Shown: piece after piece, positions 1 to 12,500 of the stretch
Layout of the letters: each line of letters opens with the position of its first letter
Numbering within the stretch: the first letter of the stretch is position 1
NCBI RefSeq assembly: GCF_036370855.1
Contig: NC_088112.1
Location: forward strand, 19,956,469-20,020,468
Direction of reading: 5' to 3'
Length of the DNA stretch: 64,000 bases
Source of the DNA: Dromaius novaehollandiae
Taxonomy: Eukaryota > Chordata > Aves > Casuariiformes > Dromaiidae
Translations under genes and position numbers: made by a program
Notes under the pieces: generated by a model
Told to the model about the DNA's origin: nothing
What the model saw: the letters and a program-made list of their open reading frames with translations, nothing else
The model's database searches: none

Positions 1-12
1 AAAATTAAATAC

Positions 13-178
13 CATCATCATCTTCTAAACTCCATTTTTTCCCCTGTTTCATCTCTTCAATTTCCTTTTTCAGTTCTCCTATGTTTTCCATAGCCTTCTT
101 GCGTTGTTCTTCCCTCCACTTCTCCACTCTTTCTTTTCGTTTTCTCATTTCTTCTTCTAATTTGTTCTGATCAAAGTT
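13..178 (-). CDS. DDX46: DDX46 coding exon 5 (charged helix)
   Basis: 166 nt encoding NFDQNKLEEEMRKRKERVEK and on to KKWSLEDDD plus one base. Acceptor TATAG|AAC; the donor GATG|GTATTT lies at positions 12-11 and is a fairly weak match to consensus. The next exon is beyond the left edge. Confidence 0.92.
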
Positions 179-3100
179 CTATAATAGAAAAACAAAAGTG
201 AAAGTTATTGGCTCTTGGTTTTAGTCTATGCTCTTTCAGACAAAACGTTTCTTCAGATCAACGTAAGCTTTGTTTCAGCATGCAGTAGAATACTGGACAT
301 CCACAAACTTGTAACAACAGAAGTAAATGAAAAATACTGACATCCACCATAACACTTTCAAATAAAAAATTTAGTTTTCCGTGTTATTCTTCAAGGTAAC
401 AACCGGTATACAATTTTTCGAATAACGATTCCTTAATGAATTACACTTTCCTTTACTTACTAGGAAAAATATTCTACAACAGTGAGTTTCAATTTACCTT
501 TGCCTTTGATCCATAAAAAACTAAATAATTATTATGTTACTCTCTATATCCAACAGTCATTTGAATGCAACAAACAGTGATTGATTTAGTATGGGGAGCC
601 CTTGCTAACAGTGCAGCCACTGTTAAAAAAAGAAGGTGAAAGTGCTGGTTTTAGAAGAATTAGCTAAAATTGCTAATGAGGGAATTTTTCACCTAGACAC
701 ATCTTTTCATGATATGAAACTAAGCAAACTGAGCTTCTCTTTCATTTTGTTCTTTGATTCCTGCCAAGTTCCAGTGACCAAAAGATTTTCAGCTCCCCTA
801 TCAACACCTAGAATGTGAAAAATGAGATATCCTTCACACCTGCCTATGGTTTGCAGTCTAAACAATTTGAAATCTTGAGCTGAGAACAACACTCCTCATG
901 CCAAGAACTAGAAGCATACACCATGACAGGAGTCTGTGTTACTGAAGAGGGTACAGTAACCAACTCTTTAATTCAGTGGAGATTTTGTCCAGAGCTAAGA
1001 AGGGACTTTCTTTTGTTAATACAACAATCTATTGGTTCGTAAAAAAATGGTAAGATCATTACCTCAGTGGCCACGGTACTTGCGGTAGCATCTTTATCCT
1101 TCTCTTCTTCTTTGTCATCTTTCTCTTTTTTCTTTTCTTTAGAAACTTCCACACCTTCAGTTTTTTCTTTAGATCTTGATCTGAAAGGTAAGATCAAAGA
1201 TTTATGTATGCCAGACTTAGAGTGTTCCAGCTTTTCTCGGCAGGATACATATGTGCTGGATAGAAACAATGCTATTAACACCATGAACAGGATTACGTTT
1301 TTTACTATTTTACAACGCACACTTTGCCTCCCAGAGAACCTTTTGATTCCGTGGAAGTATTTCCTATAACTGCCAGAAATGTAAAATCTATTACAACCCA
1401 CTGATGCACATGCTTCAGTTCTGTTCTTCTCATTTCTTTACAGGAGAAGTTGCAGACTTCATTTCCAGAACACTTACAAGTGACACTCTAGTGGTTCTAC
1501 AGTTTATTTTAAACATCCTTGAAGATAGCAGTTAGAAAAGTAGAAAAGAGACACTAAAAAATTCCTGTCTGCTGTATTTCTAGAGAAAGCTGAAGTGATC
1601 TAGCACCTCGCCCTGGAAGTTTGAACATCCCCCTGAGAATCCAGTACTGTCTGAAAGACACAAAATCACATCTTCCTGAAAAAAAGCTACCTATATAACT
1701 CAAATGTAACGTGCAGACTTGCATTAATAAAAAAACCATATATCATAGATTTTATCATCTTTACAGACTTCTAGCTAAAAAAAGAAGAAATAGATGTATC
1801 CAAACCAAACGTGTTAAGTCATGATAATAAATGTAAAATTCACTTTAGCCAATTAAATCTTATTAAGCTTTTTTCATACTCCACTGGGCTGTTTTAATAC
1901 AAACCACATGCTTATTCCAAAAAGACTTTTTATGTCATTCCAACTTCCCCAAATACAATTTCTGGATTGTCGTCAACCTGCTTATTCTTTATACATACTT
2001 CTGTTACAACTTATGCACCTTTCATTCATTTTACTGTATAACGTGACTGTACGCTGTTTGCAACTGTATCTGGAAATTCCATGAAATGTATTCAAAAGAA
2101 CACGACCTCTAGTGAGTTTTAACACATTTCTGAACTCAACATCTAAAAGAGTTCAAGTTTCACCTTTTTTGCTAACTCTATTTACTAAACAGTTTATTTG
2201 TCATTTATAAACATGCTGATGCCACCCTAGCAAGTCTTTTTAAAAGCCCTGTAGCTTTTCAAAGAAAAAAGTGCTTTATCTGAGAGAGACTAAAGATACA
2301 ATGCGTCAGTGAGAACACTGCACTAAAGCAAATTTGGTAAATAAAACTCAGATTACTATTCTCCAATAATTTATAGCACTTCATAATTTCTTATGCTCAT
2401 AAAACCATCTAAATTATAATAAAAACAGAGATACAAAGCTTTAAGAGAATCACTGTCAGGCATACAAGGTGATGACCATAAAGTTAATAAGATACACAAG
2501 TACTAGAAAACATTTGTATTCTACAATCTTTTTTAAGTAAACAGTCCTTTTCCTGTAAGTAAGGTGAATGATCATACTCATTCACCCGTGCTAGAGAGCT
2601 CCTGTATTTTATCAATTTGCAAATACATGCTGGGCACAAAACATTACTTATTGATACTGGAACGAGAGACAACAGTGAAGCACTACAAGACTTTCAGAAT
2701 GAGGTTCGGTCTCAACTCTGAAGGTAACTGCTTTTTTAGGTGCCACAACTTTAATTGTAAACCAAGGCTTCGATCCTTTCCTTTTACAGAGACGTTCTCG
2801 CAACAAACTGCAGGAGGACCAATTAATACATGCATAAATTAGCATTTACAATCCTTCAAGTAAGGAATATGTACATATTTGATCCACGAAGGCACATTAA
2901 TCAATGGAAAAAGACCATAACAGTGTGCTTGCTGAATATTCTCTTTGTTCCGCAAACCAAAGCTTCACATGGCTTTGTCTGATGATTCCCTTCTGACTAC
3001 CAATAGTATTTTGTTACCATGATATTTATTGTAATTAGTGAACACAAATACCTGTTTTCTGTTTTCTTGTTCTTGCTTGGACTAGAGGATCGAGACCGTC

Positions 3101-6100
3101 TACCTCTACTTCTGCTTCTAGAGCGTCTTCTCTCTCGGCTCCGGGATCTTCTTCTCTCCCTGCTCCGCTCCCTTTCTCTACTTCTTGAACGTCTACCACA
3201 GAGCAAAGTGGTATTTGTTTAGCATGTGATCATAACATAATTTCAGCCTGATCTGAAGGAACAGGTTGTGAAAGGAATCCAACACTGCTCAAGGACACTA
3301 TGAGATTACAAACTCCTACACCAGCACCTAGACTCCATCTAATAAGTGAAAACACGCTAAGCAGAGTAAAATCTATCATAAACAACACCAAAACAACTAA
3401 TTATACAGAAGAAACATCCATATGCAGATGCCTGGCATTTTTATCTATTTTGACTGGACTTCACAACTCCTACCTTTGACGCTTCCTGTCACGCGATCGA
3501 GACCTTCTCTTGTCCCTGCTGCGTGACCTCTCACGCCTACGGTCTCGATCTCTGCTTCTAGAGCGCCTGTCTTCTCCACGTTTTCCTCTTTTGTCAGATG
3601 GAGAACGACTTCTAGAACGGCTACCAGAGCGTCCACGTGAGGCAGAGCGCTTCCGATAATGCCTGTATTTTAAATTCACAAAAAAGATGAATGTGAACAT
3701 GAGAAAAACCTGCAGTCAAAAGATATATTTGTCACATTTACATGGATAGCAAAAAAATCACTTATCTTCATTTCTTGGATTTATTCAATTTCTAAACATT
3801 TTTAATACTCTTGCAAAACTAATACACATGCATTCCTAATGATGCCAAAATTGGATGGATTACTTGGTCATATTTTTTTTGTTTTTTTAGTTCCGATATG
3901 ACCACACTAAGAGAAGACTGGAACATCAAGAAAAAAAATTGCCCTTTTAGAAGTCCACTGATTGCTGTCACATGTACGAAAAGCCTAAAACTGTTTGAAG
4001 CTATCTCATAAAATTTGTTGAACAGGTAAAACTAATTTTTGCCACATTTTATATAATTTTTTATCCAGGTAAGCCATAAGTTTTATCTCTGTTCAAGGGA
4101 AAAGTGGTCAAACTGCAATTAAAGGAACATACAACCACGAGCATACGTGACGCAGCAATGGTCAATGTCTTTATGATACCGACACCATGAGACACTCCAT
4201 AATGTCATCAAACATCCCAACGTGAGCCTTGAGAAGTCAGCAAGGCTTCAAGCGGTTGTGATGGAAATGGACATCTCTTTTTCTCCCCTCACTAACGCGC
4301 TCTTGGCCCAGTCAAACTGTGGGAGGGGGAAGGGCTAGGATTTCTCCTCAAAACTCTTTGAGTTACAGTGCAGGGACCTGCACTGGGACCATCTCCTCTT
4401 CCTCCAGCTCCTGGTTTTCAGTCATAACGCCAGAAAAATTCCCTCCCTCATCCTCTCATAATCCAAGACCACAGACCCTTTCACCCTACCAGCCTGGCAG
4501 CAGCGCGTGGGGAGCAGGAAGAAGCAAAGAAAGGAAGACCTCAAGCCCTTGACTTCTTTCTTCCCCTTTCCTCATTACCGCACAGGATTATATTACAACC
4601 GTATCGGCACTAAAAATAATAGGTTATTTCAGTATGTTGGTATATTTAGGTATCATGCCCATTTGCAATCACAGCACGAGCACATCAATATACCACCTCT
4701 CAGCAGTATAGCTGAATGTGCAGGACATCCATCAGTGTCAGGTATCTCCGCTTTCTTCCCCATCTCTGCCACTAAAACGCTGTATGATGTGCTCCATACC
4801 CCCCCAGGTGACTGGTATATTTGTTTCCACTGGGTGGTATCTCATTTCAGGTCTCGAAAGCCCTACTCTGATGACCATCTCCTTCAGCAGCAACTCCAGC
4901 ACACGCAGCCCACCCCACCTTTCTCCACCCACCACTCATTCTCACCCTCTTACCATCTCTTCAGTTTCACTTGTAAAACTTTTTTTCGGGCAATAAACTA
5001 GAGAATTAATACAAGTTAAACCCTACTTTTTCAGATTATTTTCAGCCAGTTGTTTGGTCCAGTTCACTGTCCAAACCCACAAACAGAAAAACTTGTACAA
5101 GTCAGGGGACGGTGCATTTGAAAGCATCGGGGCCTGGGAGCAGCGGGACCTGCAAGACCTGCTTGCAGAAGAATTACTCCTCGGAGACCTGTGGCCTGGT
5201 TTGACAAATATGTTTCTGCATGCGCTTTCTGCAAACCTTTCTGCTCCGCATGGCCTCAGAGCCCGACTGAAGCTGGCAGCATTATCAGAGGAGTTGAACG
5301 GTGATAAGCAAGGGAGCCCTGCGGGCTGGAGCGCCAGCAGCTTGGAGCTCGGCTCCCAGGAGATAACGCGTCCGGTCCCAGCGTCGCGTGGCACACGCTT
5401 AGCAGCTCACAACTGCTGAGCTAACTGGCCCGAAACTGATTCAGCTACATCCATGTGAGCTGTGTTCGGGCACTGCCCGAAGCACAGGGTGCCCTTTTCG
5501 CAGCGAGGAGGTGCTGTGACCCGAGAGACAACTTCCACAGGGCTTTTATCAGACAAACTGACACAAGAGGGGAAAAGGACAAGGCCCTCAGCACACAGCT
5601 CTTCTTTAGGTACACAGCTCTCCAGTGAACCACCAGTTTGAACCCCAGATGGCACCTGAAATTTCAAATCATTGGCCTCTGCCAGGATAAATCTAAACCT
5701 AGGATGTCTTCACAGCATAGGGACAACAGCATGTAGGGACAGAAGATATGTCCTGTTATTGCATTGCAGTTTTATGGGGACAAATTCCCTAAAATTAATT
5801 TAAACTAATTAACCAGGATTAAACTAAACTAGTAGTCATGAACTAACATATGTTGTAACAGGACTTGCAAACTATTGAGAGGCGTTAAAACCTGGCAGGC
5901 TTAATATCAGCTATGGAGCACTCTGAGCCGCTGGGCAGCCTAGGTGTGATCCCAAACACACAGCCCCCGACCGCGCTGCTGCTGAGGCGGTTAAAACACC
6001 TAGTGAGATCTTCCTCCGAGCTGGGAGAGGACAAAGGGTACGTGACCCTGCCCGAACTTAAAATATGGGGAGGAAAAAAAAAAAAGGCTAATCGGGGATA

Positions 6101-6519
6101 AAGCGCAGCGGGTTCAGTTTGCTGTTGGGACTATTTTAAAGCAACCCCGAGGCGGCCGAAGGGGCTCAGCGCCACGCAGTCACCGCAGCCTCCCCGACCC
6201 GAAGCGCCGGTGCTTCTCCTCCCGCCCCCGCTCGCCGCCGGGCACAGACCGCGCCGCGGCCCGCCGGAACCGAGGCCGAGCTGACGGCGTGGCGAGCGCG
6301 GTGCGGGCAGCGCCTCAGGGCCCTGGCCTCCCCCCGCCACCGACCCCGGGCCTCCCCCCGGCGCGGCCCGGAGCGGGGCGCCCGGCCTGCCCCGCCACGA
6401 CGCGCCCAGCCGCGGCCCTTTGTTCCCCGCGCGCGCCCCGGCCGCTGCCCCAGGCCCCGCGGCGCCGGGCCGGGCCCCGCGGCGGCGCCTCCGCTCCCTC
6501 ACCTGGACTCGCGGCCCAT
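13..6519 (-). CDS. DDX46: DDX46 (Prp5-type DEAD-box splicing helicase), 5' part only
   Basis: DDX46 is the ATP-dependent RNA helicase of the U2 snRNP that promotes prespliceosome assembly at the branch point in the nucleus. Five coding exons are seen on the minus strand: 6503-6519, 3474-3662, 3052-3192, 1063-1180 and 13-178. They join in phase to 631 nt, residues 1 to 210 plus one base. The protein opens MGRESRHYRKRSASRGRSGS, as in the known family. Residues 6 to about 125 form an RS domain dense in RSRS, RDRD and RRRSRS repeats. A Lys/Glu/Asp-rich stretch follows to about 155, then a charged helix (about 156-205) ending KKWSLEDDD. The DEAD-box core, expected from about residue 350 of some 1030, is outside the window. 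Start chosen at 6519: it has a strong Kozak context and matches the family start. The match to DDX46 is very clear; next to CAMLG is its usual position. Confidence 0.96.
179..1062 (-). other. DDX46: DDX46 intron 4
   Basis: AT-rich intron DNA of 884 bp between DDX46 exons 4 and 5. I see no coding, RNA or repeat signal in it. Confidence 0.85.
1063..1180 (-). CDS. DDX46: DDX46 coding exon 4 (charged linker)
   Basis: 118 nt encoding RSRSKEKTEG followed by a Lys/Glu/Asp-rich run and ending DATASTVATE. Acceptor TTTCAG|A, donor GAG|GTAATG. The last residues look longer than the mammalian version I remember (which goes directly to NFDQNK), so an internal alternative donor or lineage difference is possible. 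Confidence 0.88.
1181..3051 (-). other. DDX46: DDX46 intron 3
   Basis: AT-rich intron of about 1.9 kb. Short open frames here show no family resemblance. Nothing else recognised. Confidence 0.85.
3052..3192 (-). CDS. DDX46: DDX46 coding exon 3 (RS domain, second half)
   Basis: 141 nt continuing the RS domain (RRSRSRERERSRERRR and further RS repeats) to KNKKTEN. The acceptor GTGGTAG|A has a poor polypyrimidine tract. Donor CAG|GTATTTG. Confidence 0.93.
3474..3662 (-). CDS. DDX46: DDX46 coding exon 2 (RS domain)
   Basis: 189 nt encoding residues 6 to 68: HYRKRSASRG onward, very rich in Arg, Ser and Asp. Acceptor ATACAG|G and donor AAAG|GTAGGA. Phases fit exon 1 and exon 3 exactly. Confidence 0.94.
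3663..6502 (-). other. DDX46: DDX46 intron 1
   Basis: A 2.8-kb first intron. About 4280-5660 is richer in G+C than the rest and carries medium-length open frames on both strands (the longest at 4507-5001, plus), but they begin at non-ATG codons, overlap one another and resemble no family I know. A near-perfect hairpin lies at 5460-5487. The right end merges into the promoter CpG island. Confidence 0.8.
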
Positions 6520-6860
6520 GGCGGCGGCGGCGGCGGCGCGAGCCCAACGCTAGACGGCGGCGGCCATTCCGCGCCCCCAGCGCCCCGGACGACGAGAGGC
6601 GCCGCGGCGGGAAGCGGCCGCCCCCCCTTCCTGCCCGCCGCGGCGCTCCCTGGCGGCCGGAGGGCGCCACGCACCCACCCGGGGCGCGGGGGGGCCCTGA
6701 CCGCCGCCGCCCCCCCCACCGGTCTCCCCCGTCCCGGCGCGGCGCGGCCCGGCCCCCCCGCAGGCCCCAACCTCTCGTTGCCGCGGTCAGAGCCGCCTTC
6801 CGAGCCCGAGGCGGCCCTGAGGGAGAAGGGGGGGCTGACAGACGGAGGGAAACCGCAGAA
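6130..6860 (-). promoter_or_regulatory. DDX46: CpG-island promoter of DDX46
   Basis: About 730 bp of very G+C-rich, CpG-dense sequence around DDX46 exon 1, bounded abruptly by AT-rich DNA at about 6870. No TATA box is evident. The start site is probably between about 6540 and 6700, but the sequence alone does not fix it. Long open frames across the island on both strands are composition artefacts. Confidence 0.85.
6503..6519 (-). CDS. DDX46: DDX46 coding exon 1
   Basis: Only 17 coding bases: ATG plus four codons (MGRES) and two bases of an Arg codon. The donor is CCAG|GTGAGG. The ATG follows a run of six GCC/CGC triplets (6521-6538 on the plus strand reads as GCG repeats), giving GCCGCCATGG, an ideal Kozak context. 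Confidence 0.93.
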
Positions 6861-6869
6861 GAAGGGGGT

Positions 6870-8840
6870 AACAAATATCCTTTTAATAAAAAACAACCAC
6901 TTTATCAATAAACATTAAATAGAATTATATACATGAACAAAGATAAGGTAAAACGGAATAAAGGAGATTCATTTCTCGATCGAAGATGAAGGGTGACTTG
7001 GTGGAGCCCCTATGGGCTCTACGCTCATTCCAGCCCCTCCGGGAGAGGTCGTTACGCAAACCCAGGCGCTTTCGGGCTGAAAAGCTCCGGATTCGGTCTC
7101 ATAGCAACACTTCTTTGACCACTTCAGAAAATAACCCGCTTAATCATTTTTTATGCAAAAGAATTGTAAAAGGGGTTGTGTGAGAATACAAAAAAAAAAA
7201 AAACCAAAACAGGTGGGTCAACTGTTTTCTTATTAATTAGCTGATTGGGATATTTAAATATTTAATTAAATACGTAAAATATTTGTGATCAGGATTAGAA
7301 ATTCAGGGCTTTCTGCAGATGCTAGGACCTGGTATTTCTGAAATGTTTTTGTCCTACATTTAGGCATATAAGTGTAAGGTCAGAAAAAGAGTAATTTTTG
7401 AGCAAACTCATGACTTAATGTATTTCAAGCTTTTTGAAACTTTTGAACCTGCTGAAACTCTTGTCTGATATTTAGCCAGAACCTTTTAATACCTGTGCTA
7501 ATAGACCTCAGTCAGAATCTTTTACAGTCCAGCCCTGGACTCCTGTAATGAGGTATTCAATATAAAATAACTAGTAAAAACTGAAAGTGTCAAATCCAAA
7601 ACACAAGCTTTTTCTTTTCACACCACAAACACATATCTAACTTTGGAGTCAGAAATGTAGTGCTAAAATTACAGCAGGCAGCTTTAACAGAAAAGATTAA
7701 GCAGAAAGCAGAGCCATTTTTTTTAAATACACATAATGAAACAGTTTTGCTCCCTAAAATTTATGCAAATATCAACATGACTGGGTGTTTCTCTACACTT
7801 AAAAAAAGATTACCTGAAAGTCCCAATTCCAAACAAAAAATACAAGTCGAAGATAATATCAAGCTGAGTGTCAACAGAAATTTTCAGAGATTGTCAGCAT
7901 GAAAGGCTGGCTATCTGGAATGAAACCTCCTTCCTCTCACCGTATAAAATTCTTATGGGACTGAAAACGAGATAACTTCCTACTTTCCCCAGTTGTAGGA
8001 TTCATTTGTATTTATTTTATTTTCACCTATGGCGCCAGACTCCCACAAAAAAAATTTAGAATGCTATTCTCCCATCATATGTTGATCTTTATAAGAGAGT
8101 CAACTCAAACTAACAAAGCAATAAGATATTTTATTTCATTGTCACTTGTAGTATTTAGTATTTAAACAGGAATGGCTATTTTGATGCAACTGGGAGAATC
8201 TCAAAAACACAGCACAGAAGATAGCAAATCAGTTAACATGTAAGTATCTCTGCTGAATCAAAGACTATATGCTGTTGGGTAGTGCTACCATTAAGCAGCA
8301 GGAGCAAAACTCCCAGGCAACTGAGATCCCCTTTACATGCAAATGTCTAGTAATAAACAGAGAAAAAATACAGAAATGAATGTCACATTCAAAATTGTCT
8401 AATGCAATCCTGCAAGGAGCTAGAAAAACAACAGTTCCCTTGTATTTTTTACATAAACTGGAGCAAATGTTTTATACTGTGGGTTGGTTGCCAATATATA
8501 CATCTTTCCTTGCATGAGGCAAACTATTGCTAAAAGAAAAAAGGACGGGGGGGTCAGAATGAAAGCACAGGTATGAGCTACACTAGGATTAACAGGCTGC
8601 CGGAAACTCACAAACAGTTGAGATTAACAATTTTGTTTCTTCCTACTTTTGATTGATGACACTTGCAGACCAACAGGATTTTTTTTTTTTTTTGCTTAGC
8701 TGTTTTGCACTAGAATCATCAAATTCATCACAATCACAACAAATAATTTATAGCAAGGCAAGGATTTGAACAATGAAGTGGCATGTTTCACCAACACTCT
8801 CCAGAAGCAGCTGCTTGGTTCGGCATTCTGAACTGGAACA
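6870..8840. other. Intergenic region between DDX46 and CAMLG
   Basis: About 2 kb of AT-rich sequence. Plus-strand AATAAA hexamers at 6895-6900 and 6907-6912 lie just outside the DDX46 island. Minus-strand AATAAA copies near 8011-8020 could serve as distal CAMLG poly(A) signals. A short A-run is at about 7190-7203. No gene recognised. Confidence 0.7.
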
Positions 8841-9313
8841 ACAGAATCCAGGGATTTCTTTTATTTAGAGCTTTCGTTAAAAAAAATGGGAGTAACACAA
8901 AATGAGCAGTTCTTTTTAGCTACAGTCATGCTGGACATATATATGGTTTTGCTGAAAGTGAATCCCTTCTTTCTGTTCTCATCACAAAAAACAAATGTAA
9001 CTTTATAAGTGTTTATGAAGGAGCGTGAGAAGGGCATCATCTAACTAAACAAAATAAATCATCTACTGACACTTGCATCCTATTCTTCACATCTGTAATA
9101 GATAGACGCAGTATATAAATAAACTGTACTAATACAACTGGCAGCTTGGGATCCTGTTCTTCCATTCCCAAAATGACTGGATTTAAGGCTCCTTTCAAGC
9201 ATTCCAACAGGTAAGAATTTTAATTAAGGTTTAAACCTGGTTGGACAGTCAGATGTTAAAGGAATACAGACTGGAAAGCTTTAGTGTAACTATTGCATTG
9301 AGTTCTACAGCCA
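8840..9313 (-). other. CAMLG: Probable CAMLG 3' UTR with poly(A) signal
   Basis: The first canonical AATAAA on the minus strand after the stop is at 8865-8860, about 450 nt downstream. A GU-rich GTGTTGGTG stretch follows some 60 nt further, as expected for a cleavage site near 8840. Longer isoforms ending further left cannot be excluded. Confidence 0.6.
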
Positions 9314-9505
9314 TCAGGGTACTTCAGAACCAAAAAACACAGAAAGTTCATGGCAGAAGATAAAAGTAAAGAAATAGACACAAAGGTCTGTGAAAACATC
9401 TCCCATTTTGCTGTAGGTGTCCATGGAGCGACTAATCACTTCCGCAGGGATTCCAGACAGTAAGAGAGCAGCAGTCAGTACTGTTGTTTTTACCTTCTTT
9501 TCACA
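9314..9505 (-). CDS. CAMLG: CAMLG coding exon 4 (last)
   Basis: 192 nt including the TGA stop at 9316-9314. It encodes [20 protein letters not shown], a loop with [13 protein letters not shown], and the third hydrophobic segment, ending GSEVP. Acceptor TTTTAG|TGT. Confidence 0.95.
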   Translation of the reverse strand, partial: CEKKVKTTVLTAALLLSGIPAEVISRSMDTYSKMGDVFTDLCVYFFTFIFCHELSVFFGSEVP

Positions 9506-12500
9506 CTAAAAGAAAAAAAAAACATATTAAGTTAGTTCTTCTGTTATAATCCAATTCTGCTTTAAACACTGCAAATGTTGTGCCAGTTTCACCCACAGCC
9601 AGGCACATTCTAAAGCCATGGGTAAGAGGAGCAGGTTTGGGCTGATTCTCCCCAGGATTCACAGCGCATCCTAGCTAGAGATTCATCCTGTGATGGGTCC
9701 AGTGGAGCTGAGTGTGTCTGGCTCACAGCAGACAAAATTCCCCACGGACATCACGCCTACTTCACACTGGCACAGCAGACTGTAAAGCACGGCTGTGCAG
9801 CAGCCTCGGCCTGAGTGGGACGCTGGGGTGTGGGAACCCAAGCCAGGCATCTCTACTTGCCGAGCAGGATTAACCTCATCACACTACTTGGCAAAAGAAA
9901 GTGTTACTTTTCTAACATAGAAACATGATTTAGAATTGAAAACCAACATCTCCTTTCTAATCTAGTATGATTCCATTTGGTAGTTTTACCCTCTAAACTC
10001 AGAAATCTCCAAAAGCCCTTCTGAAAGCTGCTTTTCTGTCTGTAAGGCAAGCCCACGTAGGATCCTGAGGATGCAAAGAGGTCTGACAGGGAGGCAAACA
10101 AGAGTTTGAAAAGCAGCTCAAAGTTTTAGTAATTTGAGAATATTCGCTACATATCTTAATTTAATCCAATCTAAATTAAGCATTCAAGAATCTTCCTAAA
10201 TCTGGTGAGAGAAGAATGAAGCTGATTGAGCTCATGTGGGTGTAACTGTGGTAAAAGAAAGTTGTGGAAAGAAACCACCTCTTTAAATTCTAAAACTGAA
10301 TAGCCGATTTTAAAAACAGCAGAAACTAGAGATCAAAAGATCTAGCAGATGAGCTAGTGTAGGTCTAAGGCTAATTCTGTTGTTCTGTGTTTTGACACAT
10401 CACCTTAGATTGACTGCTATGAAGTTCAGTTTTCAGTTACATACTTAACTACAAAAGAACAACTACTCATTTATTCTGATTTTCTACAGATAATCTATTA
10501 TTCCTTTTAAAATGTAAATGTTTCCCTTCAACTATGGATTGAGCATCATTTAATCCTGCTTTACAACACAGACCAGACAAAATCATCAACCAAAAAAAAA
10601 AAAAAAAACAACCAAACTTCAGTACAACTAACTGGTGTAAATATATAAAGCAAGTGATATGCAAATTTTGCTGATGAGCAGGAAGTTTCACAGGCAAATA
10701 CATGTCTCATTTCAAGTCTTCATTCAAGCCAACATTAGCAACGGAATATAGAGCCCTTAAAAGCCAGGGACTGTCTCATTTTGTAACTAAAAAAAAAATT
10801 TTGTTCAGACATCACATATACCATGGCTGTCAACAGCTAACAACAGTAACCGCAGAAAAAGTACTGCCTGGGAGGAAAGCAAAAGCTTCTTAAAGACACA
10901 GAAAAACTACCTGGCTTTCCTGGACAGATGTTTCCAAATGGGCTACAGCTAAGTAAGATGCTAGTCCTCATTTTCACAGCAACTTTAAAGAAGATTTGGA
11001 CTAAATCTGGGAAGATTAAAACCTAGTATTTACTAACAGCATTTGATAACTCTCAATTCTACCGTTTAAAACAAAAGGAGAATACTACACATGCACTGGC
11101 CATAAAACAATACAATCTAAGCAGAAGCTTAAATTAAAAGCATTTTAAATTCACCTAATTTTGAAGCATTATTTTACCTTTGGAAAGTACTTGGACAGTC
11201 CCATGTAGGCAAGTTGTAGAGTAAGAAATGGTGCAAATATTGACTGTAAGAATAAGAAAGCATATATGAAAATTAACTTGGTCTGAAGTAATAACTAAGA
11301 AAACATAGGAATTTAATACTTCCAAAATAATAAACAAAAATTAGGAAGGTAAAAAATAATCTATGGACAATAACAGCACCATTCTTGAATACTACAAACC
11401 TAAATAGACAAATTACATGTCAAGAATAGGGTTGTACCTTATTTTCTTTGAGCCTACACCTGAAATTACACAACCATAGAGCACTGTATAAAACTGAGCG
11501 CAGTGATCCAGAAGGTGGCAGGCTGCAGCAGTCCCATACCTCTGCGTAACGTACAGGCAGACACCTGGAATACTTGGGAACTAGTGTTCTCAAAAGACTG
11601 ATAAGTGAGTAGAGGCCACTTATCTTGAGACTACTGTTGTTTTTACTCTATTATTCTTTTGTAGGCTCCACACTACAAAAGCAGTTGACTGATGTCCACA
11701 AGGATGTGAACAAATTTGCAGTGTACTTACACAACAACTATTGCAGTGTTTCTGCTCCTCAAACACCATGGACCAAATGTGTGCTACTCAGCTGCTATAT
11801 GGGGGCTGCATTAGACAGATAACACAGATTCAGAGATGATTATCACCTCAAAGAGCATCAGATATTTATAGCTTTTATACAGTTGTAGGAGATGTAAAGA
11901 GTGTCTGAAGTTCCCAACTCACCTAACCACTACCTAAAGACTTCGGCCCTAGAAAAAGAGTATTTCATAGAGAGTGGAGTCCTGAGTTTGCAGTAAGCTA
12001 GCAAAATAGAATTGGATCATTTGTTTCCCTGAACTCACCAAGTACTTGCACACAAAAGCCCTGACTGCAATGGCAAGCAGAGCGCATCCCACTAATCTAA
12101 AAATGCGGAAAGAATCAAACTCCTCCACTGCATTCCCATTCTCTTGGCTTGGCTTCTCATTCATCAGCTGGTTCCTCAGCTTCAGAGCTTCATCGAATCT
12201 GGATAAGTATTGGTCTAATCCATGTCTAGGTGGCCGTGGCACAGCATCGGATGACAGTTCCCCTCTATTACGGTGACGGAGCTCACTCGTGCCCTCGTTG
12301 ACAAGCTCTGGAGTCTTACTGAACAAGTCCTTCTTATCTCCTTTGAGGTCTACAAGGCTGCTTGCGTGGTCAGCCGTTCCTGACAAATTACAGACAGAAT
12401 CGCCAAGCACAATGCGCTTGGAAACCGAAGGAACAGGAAGGGAGTTTGATTTATCTTGTTCATGCTGAAGTTTCGATTCTGTGTGACTTTCATCATCTAA

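Noticed and set aside
4507-5419. Frames of 164 and 121 codons in DDX46 intron 1
   Set aside because: They begin at GTG or TTG, lie in a moderately G+C-rich patch and show no protein family resemblance.
6289-6918. Open frames of up to 250 codons on both strands across the DDX46 CpG island
   Set aside because: Low stop-codon frequency in very G+C-rich DNA explains them. They are Pro/Arg/Gly/Ala-only and overlap one another and exon 1.
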